A stretch of 64,000 nucleotides of DNA from Ptiloglossa arizonensis (taxonomy: Eukaryota; Arthropoda; Insecta; Hymenoptera; Colletidae). This document shows positions 51,903-62,700 of the stretch, piece by piece; the first letter of the stretch is position 1; every line of letters starts with the position of its first letter. The stretch covers positions 682,001 to 746,000 of the forward strand of contig NW_027478402.1 in NCBI RefSeq assembly GCF_051014685.1. Direction: 5' to 3'. The notes beneath the pieces are model-generated. The model saw nothing but the letters and a program-made list of their open reading frames with translations. It was not told the DNA's origin and searched no databases. Both the position numbers and the translations under genes were made by a program.

Positions 51903-54199
51903 TTCCAACTCCCATATCTCGCGAACGGATTGACCAAACCCAAAAATTCGTACTACATCTGAAAGTGGAAACTCGCCCGATTTCAACGGTATGTGTATTT
52001 TTTCCCTAGGCCATTCTGGTTAAGCGTTTGGAGCAGGAGAAGTGCGAAAAATTTGTTGTCTTCTCAACCATTTCTTAGCTTCAAACTCCCATATCTCGCG
52101 AACGGATTGACCAAACCCAAGAATTCCTATTGTGTCTGAAATTAGAAATTCGTCCGATTATAACGATATGTGTATTTTTTCCCTAGGCCATTCTGGTTAA
52201 GCGTTTGGAGCAGCAGAAGTGCGCAAAATTTGTTGCCATCTCAACCATTTCTTAGCTTCCAACTCCCATATCTCGCGAACGGATTGACCAAACCCAAAAA
52301 TTTCTATTACATATTAAAGTAGAAGCTCGCCCGATTACAACGGTATGTGTAATTTTTCCCTAGGCCATTCTGGTTAAGCGTTTGGAGCAGCAGAATTGCG
52401 AAAAATTTGTTGCCCTCTCAACCATTTCTTAGCTTCAAACACCCACATCTCGCAAACGGATTGACCACCCCCAGAAATTCCTACTACATCTGAATGTAGA
52501 AACTCGCCCGATTACAACGATATGTGTATTTTTTCCCTAGGCCATTCTGGTTAAGCCTTTGGAGCAGCAGAAGTGCGAAAAATTTGTTGCCTTCTCAACC
52601 ATTTCTAAGCTTCAAACTCCCACATCTCGCGAACGGATTGACCCAACCCAAAAATTCCTACTACATCTGAAAGCAGAAACTCGCCCGATTACAAAGGTAT
52701 GTGTATTTTTCCACTAGGCCGTTCTGGTTAAGTGTTTGGGGCAACAGAAGTGCGAAAAATTTGTTGCCTTCTCAAGCATTTCTTAGCATCAAACTCCCAT
52801 ATCTCGCGAACGGATTGACCAAACCTAAAAATTCCTGCTGCGTCTGAATGTAGAAACTCGCCCGATTACAACGGTAAGTGAATTTTTTCCCTAGGCCATT
52901 CTGGTTAAGCGTTTGGAGCAGCAGAATTGCGAAAAATTTGTTGCCCTCTCAACCATTTCTTAGCTTCAAACACCCACATCTCGCAAACGGATTGACCACC
53001 CCCAGAGATTCCTACTACATCTGAATGTAGAAACTCGCCCGATTACAACGGTATGTGTATTTTTTCCCTAGGCCATTCAGGTTAAGCGTTTGGAGCAGCA
53101 GAAGTGCGAAAAATTTGTTGTCTTCTCAACCATTTCTTAGCTTCAAACTCCCATATCTCGCGAACGGATTGACCAAGCCCAAAAATTCCTATTGCGTCTG
53201 AAAGTAGAAACTCGTACGATAACAACGGTATGTGTATTTTTTCCCAAGGCCATTCTGGTTAAACGTTTGGAGCAGCTGAAATGCGCAAAATTTGTTGCCT
53301 TCTCAACCATTTCTTTGCTTCCAACTACCACATCTCGCGAACGGATTGACCAAACCCAAAAATTCCTATTGCGTCTGAAAGTAGAAGCTCGCCCGATTAC
53401 AACGGTATCTGTATTTTTCACTAGGCCATTCTGGTTAAGCGTTTGGAGCTGCAGAAGTACGAAAAATTTGCTGCCTTCTCAACCATTTCTTAGCTTCAAA
53501 CTCCCATATCTCGCGAACGGATTGACCAAACCCAAAAATTCCTGCTGCGTCTGAATGTAGAAACTGGCCCGACTACAAAGGTATGTGTATTTTTGCCTAG
53601 GCCACTCTGGTTAAGCGTTTGGAACCGCAGAAGTGCGAAAAACTTGTTGCCTTCTCAACCATTTCTTAGCTTCAAACTCCCATATCTCGCGAACGGATTG
53701 ACCAAACCCAAAAATTCCTGTTGCATCTGAATGTAGAAACTCGCACGATTACAACGGTATGTGTATTTTCTCCCTAGGCCATTCAGGTTAAGCGTTTGGA
53801 GCAGCAGAAGTGCGAAAAATTTGTTGTCTTCTCAACCATTTCTTAGCTTCAAACTCCCATATCTCGCGACCGGATTGACCAAACCCAAAAATTCCTGCTG
53901 CGTCTGAATGTAGAAACTCGCCCGATTACAACGATATGTGTATTTTTTCCTAGGCCATTCTGTATAAGCGTTTGGAGCAGCAGAAGTGCGAAAAATTTGT
54001 TGCCTTCTGAACCATTTCTTAGCTTCAAACTCCCACATCTCGCGAACAGGTTGACCAAACCCAAAAATTCCTGCTGCGCCTGAATGTAGAAACTCGCCCG
54101 ATTACTAGGTTATGTGTATTTTTCCCAAGGCCACTCTGGTTAAGCGTTTGGAGCAGCAGAAGTTCGAAAAATTTGTTGTCTTCTCAACCATTTCTTAGC
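51903..54199 (+). repeat. 13-monomer higher-order unit, copy 1 (2297 bp)
   Basis: The anchor ttccaactcccatatctcgc followed by attcgtactac begins at 51903, 54200, 56499 and 58798. 2297 bp is 13 x 177 minus 4. Shared markers are acatattaaagtag, tctcgcaaacgg with accacccccag, ggtaagtgaatt, ctcgtacgataac and tttttgcctagg. The last part of this copy (about 53720-54199) differs from copies 2 and 3: it carries gcgaccggattg, tctgtataagcg and cgattactagg monomers like those at 51.5-51.9 kb. Confidence 0.88.
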
Positions 54200-56498
54200 T
54201 TCCAACTCCCATATCTCGCGAACGGATTGACCAAACCCAAAAATTCGTACTACATCTGAAAGTGGAAACTCGCCCGATTTCAACGGTATGTGTATTTTTT
54301 CCCTAGGCCATTCTGGTTAAGCGTTTGGAGCAGCAGAAGTGCGAAAAATTTGTTGTCTTCTCAACCATTTCTTAGCTTCAAACTCCCATATCTCGCGAAC
54401 GGATTGACCAAACCCAAGAATTCCTATTGTGTCTGAAATTAGAAATTCGTCCGATTATAACGATATGTGTATTTTTTCCCTAGGCCATTCTGGTTAAGCG
54501 TTTGGAGCAGCAGAAGTGCGCAAAATTTGTTGCCATCTCAACCATTTCTTAGCTTCCAACTCCCATATCTCGCGAACGGATTGACCAAACCCAAAAATTT
54601 CTATTACATATTAAAGTAGAAGCTCGCCCGATTACAACGGTATGTGTAATTTTTCCCTAGGCCATTCTGGTTAAGCGTTTGGAGCAGCAGAATTGCGAAA
54701 AATTTGTTGCCCTCTCAAACATTTCTTAGCTTCAAACACCCACATCTCGCAAACGGATTGACCACCCCCAGAAATTCCTACTACATCTGAATGTAGAAAC
54801 TCGCCCGATTACAACGATATGTGTATTTTTTCCCTAGGCCATTCTGGTTAAGCCTTTCGAGCAGCAGAAGTGCGAAAAATTTGTTGTCTTCTCAACCATT
54901 TCTAAGCTTCAAACTCCCACATCTCGCGAACGGATTGACCCAACCCAAAAATTCCTACTACATCTGAAAGCAGAAACTCGCCCGATTACAAAGGTATGTG
55001 TATTTTTCCACTAGGCCATTCTGGTTAAGTGTTTGGGGCAACAGAAGTGCGAAAAATTTGTTGCCTTCTCAAGCATTTCTTAGCATCAAACTCCCATATC
55101 TCGCGAACGGATTGACCAAACCCAAAAATTCCTGCTGCGTCTGAATGTAGAAACTCGCCCGATTACAACGGTAAGTGAATTTTTTCCCTAGGCCATTCTG
55201 GTTAAGCGTTTGGAGCAGCAGAATTGCGAAAAATTTGTTGCCCTCTCAACCATTTCTTAGCTTCAAACACCCACATCTCGCAAACGGATTGACCACCCCC
55301 AGAGATTCCTACTACATCTGAATGTAGAAACTCGCCCGATTACAACGGTATGTGTATTTTTTCCCTAGGCCATTCAGGTTAAGCGTTTGGAGCAGCAGAA
55401 GTGCGAAAAATTTGTTGTCTTCTCAACCATTTCTTAGCTTCAAACTCCCATATCTCGCGAACGGATTGACCAAGCCCAAAAATTCCTATTGCGTCTGAAA
55501 GTAGAAACTCGTACGATAACAACGGTATGTGTATTTTTTCCCAAGGCCATTCTGGTTAAGCGTTTGGAGCAGCTGAAATGCGCAAAATTTGTTGCCTTCT
55601 CAACCATTTCTTTGCTTCCAACTCCCACATCTCGCGAACGGATTGACCAAACCCAAAAATTCCTATTGCGTCTGAAAGTAGAAGCTCGCCCGATTACAAC
55701 GGTATCTGTATTTTTCACTAGGCCATTCTGGTTAAGCGTTTGGAGCTGCAGAAGTACGAAAAATTTGCTGCCTTCTCAACCATTTCTTAGCTTCAAACTC
55801 CCATATCTCGCGAACGGATTGACCAAACCCAAAAATTCCTGCTGCGTCTGAATGTAGAAACTGGCCCGACTACAAAGGTATGTGTATTTTTGCCTAGGCC
55901 ACTCTGGTTAAGCGTTTGGAACCGCAGAAGTGCGAAAAACTTGTTGCCTTCTCAACCATTTCTTAGCTTCAAACTCCCATATCTCGCGAACGGATTGACC
56001 AAACCCAAAAATTCCTGTTGCGTCTGAATGGTGAAACTCGTACGTTTACAACGGTATGTGTATTTTTCCCCTAGGCCATTCTGGTTAAGCGTTTGGGGCA
56101 GCAGTAGTGCGAAAAATTTGTTGTCTTCTCAACCATTTCTTAGCTTGCAACTCCCATATCTCGCGAACGGTTTGACCAAACCCAAAAATTCCTGCTGCGT
56201 CTGAATGTAGAAACTCGCACGATTACAACGGTATGTGTATTTTCTCCCTAGGCCATTCAGGTTAAGCGTTTGGAGCAGCAGAAGTGCGAAAAATTTGTTG
56301 TCTTCTCAACCATTTCTTAGCTTCAAACTCCCATATCTCGCGAACGGATTGACCAAACCCAAAAATTCCTGCTGCGTCTGAATGTTGAAACTCGTACGAT
56401 TACAACGGTATGTGTATTTTTCCCCTAGGCCATTCTGGTTAAGCGTTTGGAGCAGCAGAAGTGCGAAAAATTTGTTGTCTTCTCAACCATTTCTTAGC
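54200..56498 (+). repeat. 13-monomer higher-order unit, copy 2 (2299 bp)
   Basis: Follows copy 1 directly. Its final part (about 56020-56498: gaatggtgaaactcgtacgtt, then cagcagtagtgcg) matches copy 3 rather than copy 1, so copies 2 and 3 are the closest pair. Occasional single-base differences are seen, for example gcctttcgagcag near 54855 against gcctttggagcag in copies 1 and 3. Confidence 0.88.
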
Positions 56499-58797
56499 TT
56501 CCAACTCCCATATCTCGCGAACGGATTGACCAAACCCAAAAATTCGTACTACATCTGAAAGTGGAAACTCGCCCGATTTCAACGGTATGTGTATTTTTTC
56601 CCTAGGCCATTCTGGTTAAGCGTTTGGAGCAGCAGAAGTGCGAAAAATTTGTTGTCTTCTCAACCATTTCTTAGCTTCAAACTCCCATATCTCGCGAACG
56701 GATTGACCAAACCCAAGAATTCCTATTGTGTCTGAAATTAGAAATTCGTCCGATTATAACGATATGTGTATTTTTTCCCTAGGCCATTCTGGTTAAGCGT
56801 TTGGAGCAGCAGAAGTGCGCAAAATTTGTTGCCATCTCAACCATTTCTTAGCTTCCAACTCCCATATCTCGCGAACGGATTGACCAAACCCAAAAATTTC
56901 TATTACATATTAAAGTAGAAGCTCGCCCGATTACAACGGTATGTGTAATTTTTCCCTAGGCCATTCTGGTTAAGCGTTTGGAGCAGCAGAATTGCGAAAA
57001 ATTTGTTGCCCTCTCAACCATTTCTTAGCTTCAAACACCCACATCTCGCAAACGGATTGACCACCCCCAGAAATTCCTACTACATCTGAATGTAGAAACT
57101 CGCCCGATTACAACGATATGTGTATTTTTTCCCTAGGCCATTCTGGTTAAGCCTTTGGAGCAGCAGAAGTGCGAAAAATTTGTTGTCTTCTCAACCATTT
57201 CTAAGCTTCAAACTCCCACATCTCGCGAACGGATTGACCCAACCCAAAAATTCCTACTACATCTGAAAGCAGAAACTCGCCCGATTACAAAGGTATGTGT
57301 ATTTTTCCACTAGGCCATTCTGGTTAAGTGTTTGGGGCAACAGAAGTGCGAAAAATTTGTTGCCTTCTCAAGCATTTCTTAGCATCAAACTCCCATATCT
57401 CGCGAACGGATTGACCAAACCCAAAAATTCCTGCTGCGTCTGAATGTAGAAACTCGCCCGATTACAACGGTAAGTGAATTTTTTCCCTAGGCCATTCTGG
57501 TTAAGCGTTTGGAGCAGCAGAATTGCGAAAAATTTGTTGCCCTCTCAACCATTTCTTAGCTTCAAACACCCACATCTCGCAAACGGATTGACCACCCCCA
57601 GAGATTCCTACTACATCTGAATGTAGAAACTCGCCCGATTACAACGGTATGTGTATTTTTTCCCTAGGCCATTCAGGTTAAGCGTTTGGAGCAGCAGAAG
57701 TGCGAAAAATTTGTTGTCTTCTCAACCATTTCTTAGCTTCAAACTCCCATATCTCGCGAACGGATTGACCAAGCCCAAAAATTCCTATTGCGTCTGAAAG
57801 TAGAAACTCGTACGATAACAACGGTATGTGTATTTTTTCCCAAGGCCATTCTGGTTAAGCGTTTGGAGCAGCTGAAATGCGCAAAATTTGTTGCCTTCTC
57901 AACCATTTCTTTGCTTCCAACTCCCACATCTCGCGAACGGATTGACCAAACCCAAAAATTCCTATTGCGTCTGAAAGTAGAAGCTCGCCCGATTACAACG
58001 GTATCTGTATTTTTCACTAGGCCATTCTGGTTAAGCGTTTGGAGCTGCAGAAGTACGAAAAATTTGCTGCCTTCTCAACCATTTCTTAGCTTCAAACTCC
58101 CATATCTCGCGAACGGATTGACCAAACCCAAAAATTCCTGCTGCGTCTGAATGTAGAAACTGGCCCGACTACAAAGGTATGTGTATTTTTGCCTAGGCCA
58201 CTCTGGTTAAGCGTTTGGAACCGCAGAAGTGCGAAAAACTTGTTGCCTTCTCAACCATTTCTTAGCTTCAAACTCCCATATCTCGCGAACGGATTGACCA
58301 AACCCAAAAATTCCTGTTGCGTCTGAATGGTGAAACTCGTACGTTTACAACGGTATGTGTATTTTTTCCGTAGGCCATTCTGGTTAAGCGTTTGGGGCAG
58401 CAGTAGTGCGAAAAATTTGTTGTCTTCTCAACCATTTCTTAGCTTGCAACTCCCATATCTCGCGAACGGTTTGACCAAACCCAAAAATTCCTGCTGCGTC
58501 TGAATGTAGAAACTCGCACGATTACAACGGTATGTGTATTTTCTCCCTAGGCCATTCAGGTTAAGCGTTTGGAGCAGCAGAAGTGCGAAAAATTTGTTGT
58601 CTTCTCAACCATTTCTTAGCTTCAAACTCCCATATCTCGCGAACGGATTGACCAAACCCAAAAATTCCTGCTGCGTCTGAATGTTGAAACTCGTACGATT
58701 ACAACGGTATGTGTATTTTTCCCCTAGGCCATTCTGGTTAAGCGTTTGGAGCAGCAGAAGTGCGAAAAATTTGTTGTCTTCTCAACCATTTCTTAGC
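56499..58797 (+). repeat. 13-monomer higher-order unit, copy 3 (2299 bp)
   Basis: Third tandem copy. One visible difference from copy 2 is ttttttccgtaggcc near 58362 where copy 2 has tttttcccctaggcc near 56063. After 58797 the shared anchor continues only briefly, then ccctagggcgttctgg (58900) replaces ccctaggccattctgg as the sequence switches to the 28-mer family. Confidence 0.88.
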
Positions 58798-60340
58798 TTC
58801 CAACTCCCATATCTCGCGAACGGATTGACCAAACCCAAAAATTCGTACTACATCTGAAAGTGGAAACTCGCCCGATTTCAACGGTATGTGTATTTTTTCC
58901 CTAGGGCGTTCTGGTTAAGCGTTTGGAGCAGCTGAAATGCGCAAAATTTGTTGCCTTCTCAACCATTTCTTTGCTTCCAACTCCCATATCTCGCGAACGG
59001 ATTGACCAAACCCAAAAGTTCCTATTGCATCTGAAAGTAGAAACTCGCCCGATTACAACGGTATGTGTATTTTTTCCCTAGGCCATTCTGGTTAAGCGAT
59101 TGGAGTAGCAGATTTGCGAAAAATTTGTTGTCTTCTCAACCACTTCATAGCCTCAAACTCCCACATCTCGCGAACGGATTGACCAAACCCAAAAATTCGT
59201 ACTACATCTGAAAGTGGAAACTCGCCCGATTTCAACGGTATGTGTATTTTTACCCTCGGGCGTTCTGGTTAAGTGTTTGGAGCAGCAGAAATGCGCAAAA
59301 TTTGTTGCCTTCTCAACCATTTCATAGCTTCCAACTCCCATATCTCGCGAACGGATTGACCAAACCCAAAAATTCCTATTGCATCTGAAAGTAGAAACTC
59401 GCCCGATTACAAAGGTATGTTTATTTTTTCCCTAGGCCATTCTGGTTAAGTGTTTGGAGCAGCAGACGTACGAAAAATTTGTTGTCTTCTCAACCATTTC
59501 TTATCTTCAAACTCCCATATCTCGCGAACGGATTGACCAAACCCAAGAATTCCTATTGCGTCTGAATGTAGAAACTCGCACGATTACAACGGTATGTGTA
59601 TTTTCTCCCTAGGCCATTCAGGTTAAGCGTTTGGAGCAGCAGAAGTGCGAAAAATTTGTTGTCTTCTCAACCATTTCTTAGCTTGAAACTCCCATATCTC
59701 GCGAACGGATTGACCAAACCCAAAAATTCCTGCTGCGTCTGAATGTTGAAACTCGTACGATTACAACGGTATGTGTATTTTTCCCCTAGGCCATTCTGGT
59801 TAAGCGTTTGGAGCAGCAGAATTGCGAAAAATTTGTTGTCTTCTCAACCATTTCTTAGCTTGCAACTCCCATATCTCGCGAACGGATTGACCAAACCCAA
59901 AAGTTCCTATTGCATCTGAAAGTAGAAACTCGCCCGATTACAACGGTATGTGTATTTTTTCCCTAGGCCATTCTGGTTAAGCGTTTGGAGCAGCAGAAGT
60001 GCGAAAAATTTGTTGTCTTCTCAACCATTTCTTAGCTTGCAACTCCCATATCTCGCGAACGGATTGACCAAACCCAAATGTTCCTATTGCATCTGAAAGT
60101 AGAAACTCGCCCGATTACAACGGTATGTGTATTTTTCCCCTAGGCCATTCTGGTTAAGCGTTTGGAGCAGCAGAAGTGCGAAAAATTTGTTGTCTTCTCA
60201 ACCATTTCTTAGCTTCAAACTCCCATATCTCGCGAACGGATTGACCAAACCCAAAAATTCCTGCTGCGTCTGAATGTAGAAACTGGCCCGACTACAACGG
60301 TATGTGTATTTTTCCCTAGGCCACTCTGGTTAAGCGTTTG
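58798..60340 (+). repeat. Partial third copy of the 28-mer unit
   Basis: Matches about 31225-32650 at offset 27573 bp (anchors attcgtacta 58841 and 31268; ttaccct 59250 and 31677) and the corresponding part of 28-mer copy 2 at 36354 onward. Shared markers are gattggagtagcagatttg, gttaagtgtttggagcagcagaaatg, cccaagaattcc and caaatgttcc. It places a piece of one higher-order family inside another more than 20 kb away. Confidence 0.8.
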
Positions 60341-61564
60341 GAGCAGCAGAATTGCGAAAAATTTGTTGCCCTCTCAACCATTTCTTAGCTTCAAACACCC
60401 ACATCTCGCAAACGGATTGACCACCCCCAGAGATTCCTACTACATCTGAATGTAGAAACTCGCCCGATTACAACGGTATGTGTATTTTTTCCCTAGGCCA
60501 TTCAGGTTAAGCGTTTGGAGCAGCAGAAGTGCGAAAAATTTGTTGTCTTCTCAACCATTTCTTAGCTTCAAACTCCCATATCTCGCGAACGGATTGACCA
60601 AGCCCAAAAATTCCTATTGCGTCTGAAAGTAGAAACTCGTACGATAACAACGGTATGTGTATTTTTTCCCAAGGCCATTCTGGTTAAGCGTTTGGAGCAG
60701 CTGAAATGCGCAAAATTTGTTGCCTTCTCAACCATTTCTTTGCTTCCAACTCCCACATCTCGCGAACGGATTGACCGAACCCAAAAATTCCTATTGCGTC
60801 TGAAAGTAGAAGCTCGCCCGATTACAACGGTATCTGTATTTTTCACTAGGCCATTCTGGTTAAGCGTTTGGAGCTGCAGAAGTACGAAAAATTTGCTGCC
60901 TTCTCAACCATTTCTTAGCTTCAAACTCCCATATCTCGCGAACGGATTGACCAAACCCAAAAATTCCTGCTGCGTCTGAATGTAGAAACTGGCCCGACTA
61001 CAAAGGTATGTGTATTTTTGCCTAGGCCACTCTGGTTAAGCGTTTGGAACCGCAGAAGTGCGAAAAACTTGTTGCCTTCTCAACCATTTCTTAGCTTCAA
61101 ACTCCCATATCTCGCGAACGGATTGACCAAACCCAAAAATTCCTGTTGCGTCTGAATGGTGAAACTCGTACGTTTACAACGGTATGTGTATTTTTCCCCT
61201 AGGCCATTCTGGTTAAGCGTTTGGGGCAGCACTAGTGCGAAAAATTTGTTGTCTTCTCAACCATTTCTTAGCTTGCAACTCCCATATCTCGCGAACGGTT
61301 TGACCAAACCCAAAAATTCCTGCTGCGTCTGAATGTAGAAACTCGCACGATTACAACGGTATGTGTATTTTCTCCCTAGGCCATTCAGGTTAAGCGTTTG
61401 GAGCAGCAGAAGTGCGAAAAATTTGTTGTCTTCTCAACCATTTCTTAGCTTCAAACTCCCATATCTCGCGAACGGATTGACCAAACCCAAAAATTCCTGC
61501 TGCGTCTGAATGTTGAAACTCGTACGATTACAACGGTATGTGTATTTTTCCCCTAGGCCATTCT
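60341..61564 (+). repeat. Partial fourth 13-mer copy ending at the assembly gap
   Basis: Matches about 57512-58735 at offset 2829 bp (16 monomers minus 3), including accacccccagagatt, ctcgtacgataac, ctgcagaagtacg, tttttgcctagg and gaatggtgaaactcg. It is cut off by the N run inside a ccattct phrase, so its true extent is unknown. Confidence 0.85.
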
Positions 61565-61664
61565 NNNNNNNNNNNNNNNNNNNNNNNNNNNNNNNNNNNN
61601 NNNNNNNNNNNNNNNNNNNNNNNNNNNNNNNNNNNNNNNNNNNNNNNNNNNNNNNNNNNNNNNN
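61565..61664. other. Assembly gap, exactly 100 N
   Basis: One hundred consecutive N. A round length of 100 is the usual placeholder for a gap of unknown size, so the real distance between the flanks is not known. The satellite changes both orientation and subfamily across it. Confidence 0.98.
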
Positions 61665-62168
61665 ACTTTCAGATGCAACAGGAATTTCTCGATCTCGTCA
61701 ATCCGTTCGCGAGATATGGGAGTTTGAAATTAAGGAATGGTTGAGAAACCATCAATTTTCGCAAGTCTGATACTCGAAACCAATAACTACAAAGCCCCAG
61801 GGGAAAAATACACATACCTTTGTAATCGCGCGAGTTTCTACTTTCAGATGCAACAGGAATTTCTCGAGTTCGTCAATCCGTTCGCGAGATATGGGAGTTT
61901 GAAGTTAAGGAATGGTTGAGAAACCATCAAAATTTTCGCAAGTCTGATACTCGAAACCAATAACTACAATGGCCTAGGGGAAAAATACACGTAGCGTTGT
62001 AATCGGGGGAGTTTCTATTTTCAGATGCAACAGAAATTTTTCGGATTCGTCAATCCGTTCGCCAGATATGGGAGTTGGAAGTTAAGGAATGGTTGAGAAA
62101 CCATCAAAATTTTCGCAAGTCTGATACTCGAAACCAATAACTACTATGGCCTAGGGCAAAAATACACA

Positions 62169-62185
62169 TACCGTTGTAATCGGGC
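62169..62185 (+). other. CENP-B-box-like motif in the inverted array
   Basis: Reads taccgttgtaatcgggc on the plus strand, the same 17 bp as in the main array in the opposite direction. Most monomers of this subfamily have tacctttgtaatcgggc instead, which lacks the first CG. The intact form is seen here and at 63408-63424. Confidence 0.4.
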
Positions 62186-62700
62186 GAGTTTCTACTTTCA
62201 GATGCAACAGGAATTTCTCGAGTTCGTCAATCCGTTCGCGAGATATGGGAGTTTGAAGTTAAGGAATGGTTGAGAAACCATCAAAATTTTCGCAAAGCTG
62301 ATACTCGAAACCAATAACTACAAAGCCCCAGGGGAAGAATACACATACCTTTGTAATCGGGCGAGTTTCTACTTTCCGGTGCAACAGGAATTTCTCGAGC
62401 TCGTCAATCCGTTCGTGAGATATGGGAGTTTGAAATTAAGGAACGGTTGAGAAACAATCACAATTTTCGCAAGTCTGATACTCGAAACCAATAACTACTC
62501 TGGCCTAGGGGTGAAATACACATACCTTTGTAATCGGGCGAGTTTCTACTTTCAGATGCAACAGGAATTTATCGAGTTCGTCAATCCGTTCGCGAAATAC
62601 GGGAGTTTGAAGTTAAGGAATGGTTGAGAAACCATCAAAATTTGCGCTGGTCTGATACTCGAAACCTATAACTGGAATGGCCTAGGGGAAAAATACACAT

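Larger units (their letters stand above)
1..61564 (+). repeat. Main satellite array, ~177-bp monomers head to tail
   Basis: About 348 monomers run in one direction without interruption. Landmarks in each monomer, in order, are: an NruI-type palindrome TCGCGA in tctcgcgaacggattgacc; an A-tract (caaaaatt); ctgcgtctgaatgtagaaac or a variant; gcccgattacaacgg; tatgtgtatttttt; an AvrII-type ccctagg; ccattctggttaagcg; gagcagcagaagtgcg; aaaaatttgttg; ttctcaaccatttcttag. Spacing is usually 176-178 bp, with indels mainly in the T-run before ccctagg. A majority monomer built by eye is 177 bp with 43 C, 34 G and 9 CpG. I saw no insertion of unrelated sequence, no transposon ends and no gene. Length, orientation and homogeneity fit a eukaryotic centromeric or pericentromeric satellite; that location is inference. 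The family is not one I recognise. Confidence 0.97.

Noticed and set aside
61565..61664. Perfect inverted repeat or palindrome arm around the gap
   Set aside because: The right flank is a diverged subfamily, not a mirror copy of the left flank, so no long palindrome is supported.
61510..61770. Open frame reading through the gap
   Set aside because: It is read across 100 N and joins monomers of opposite orientation, so it has no meaning.
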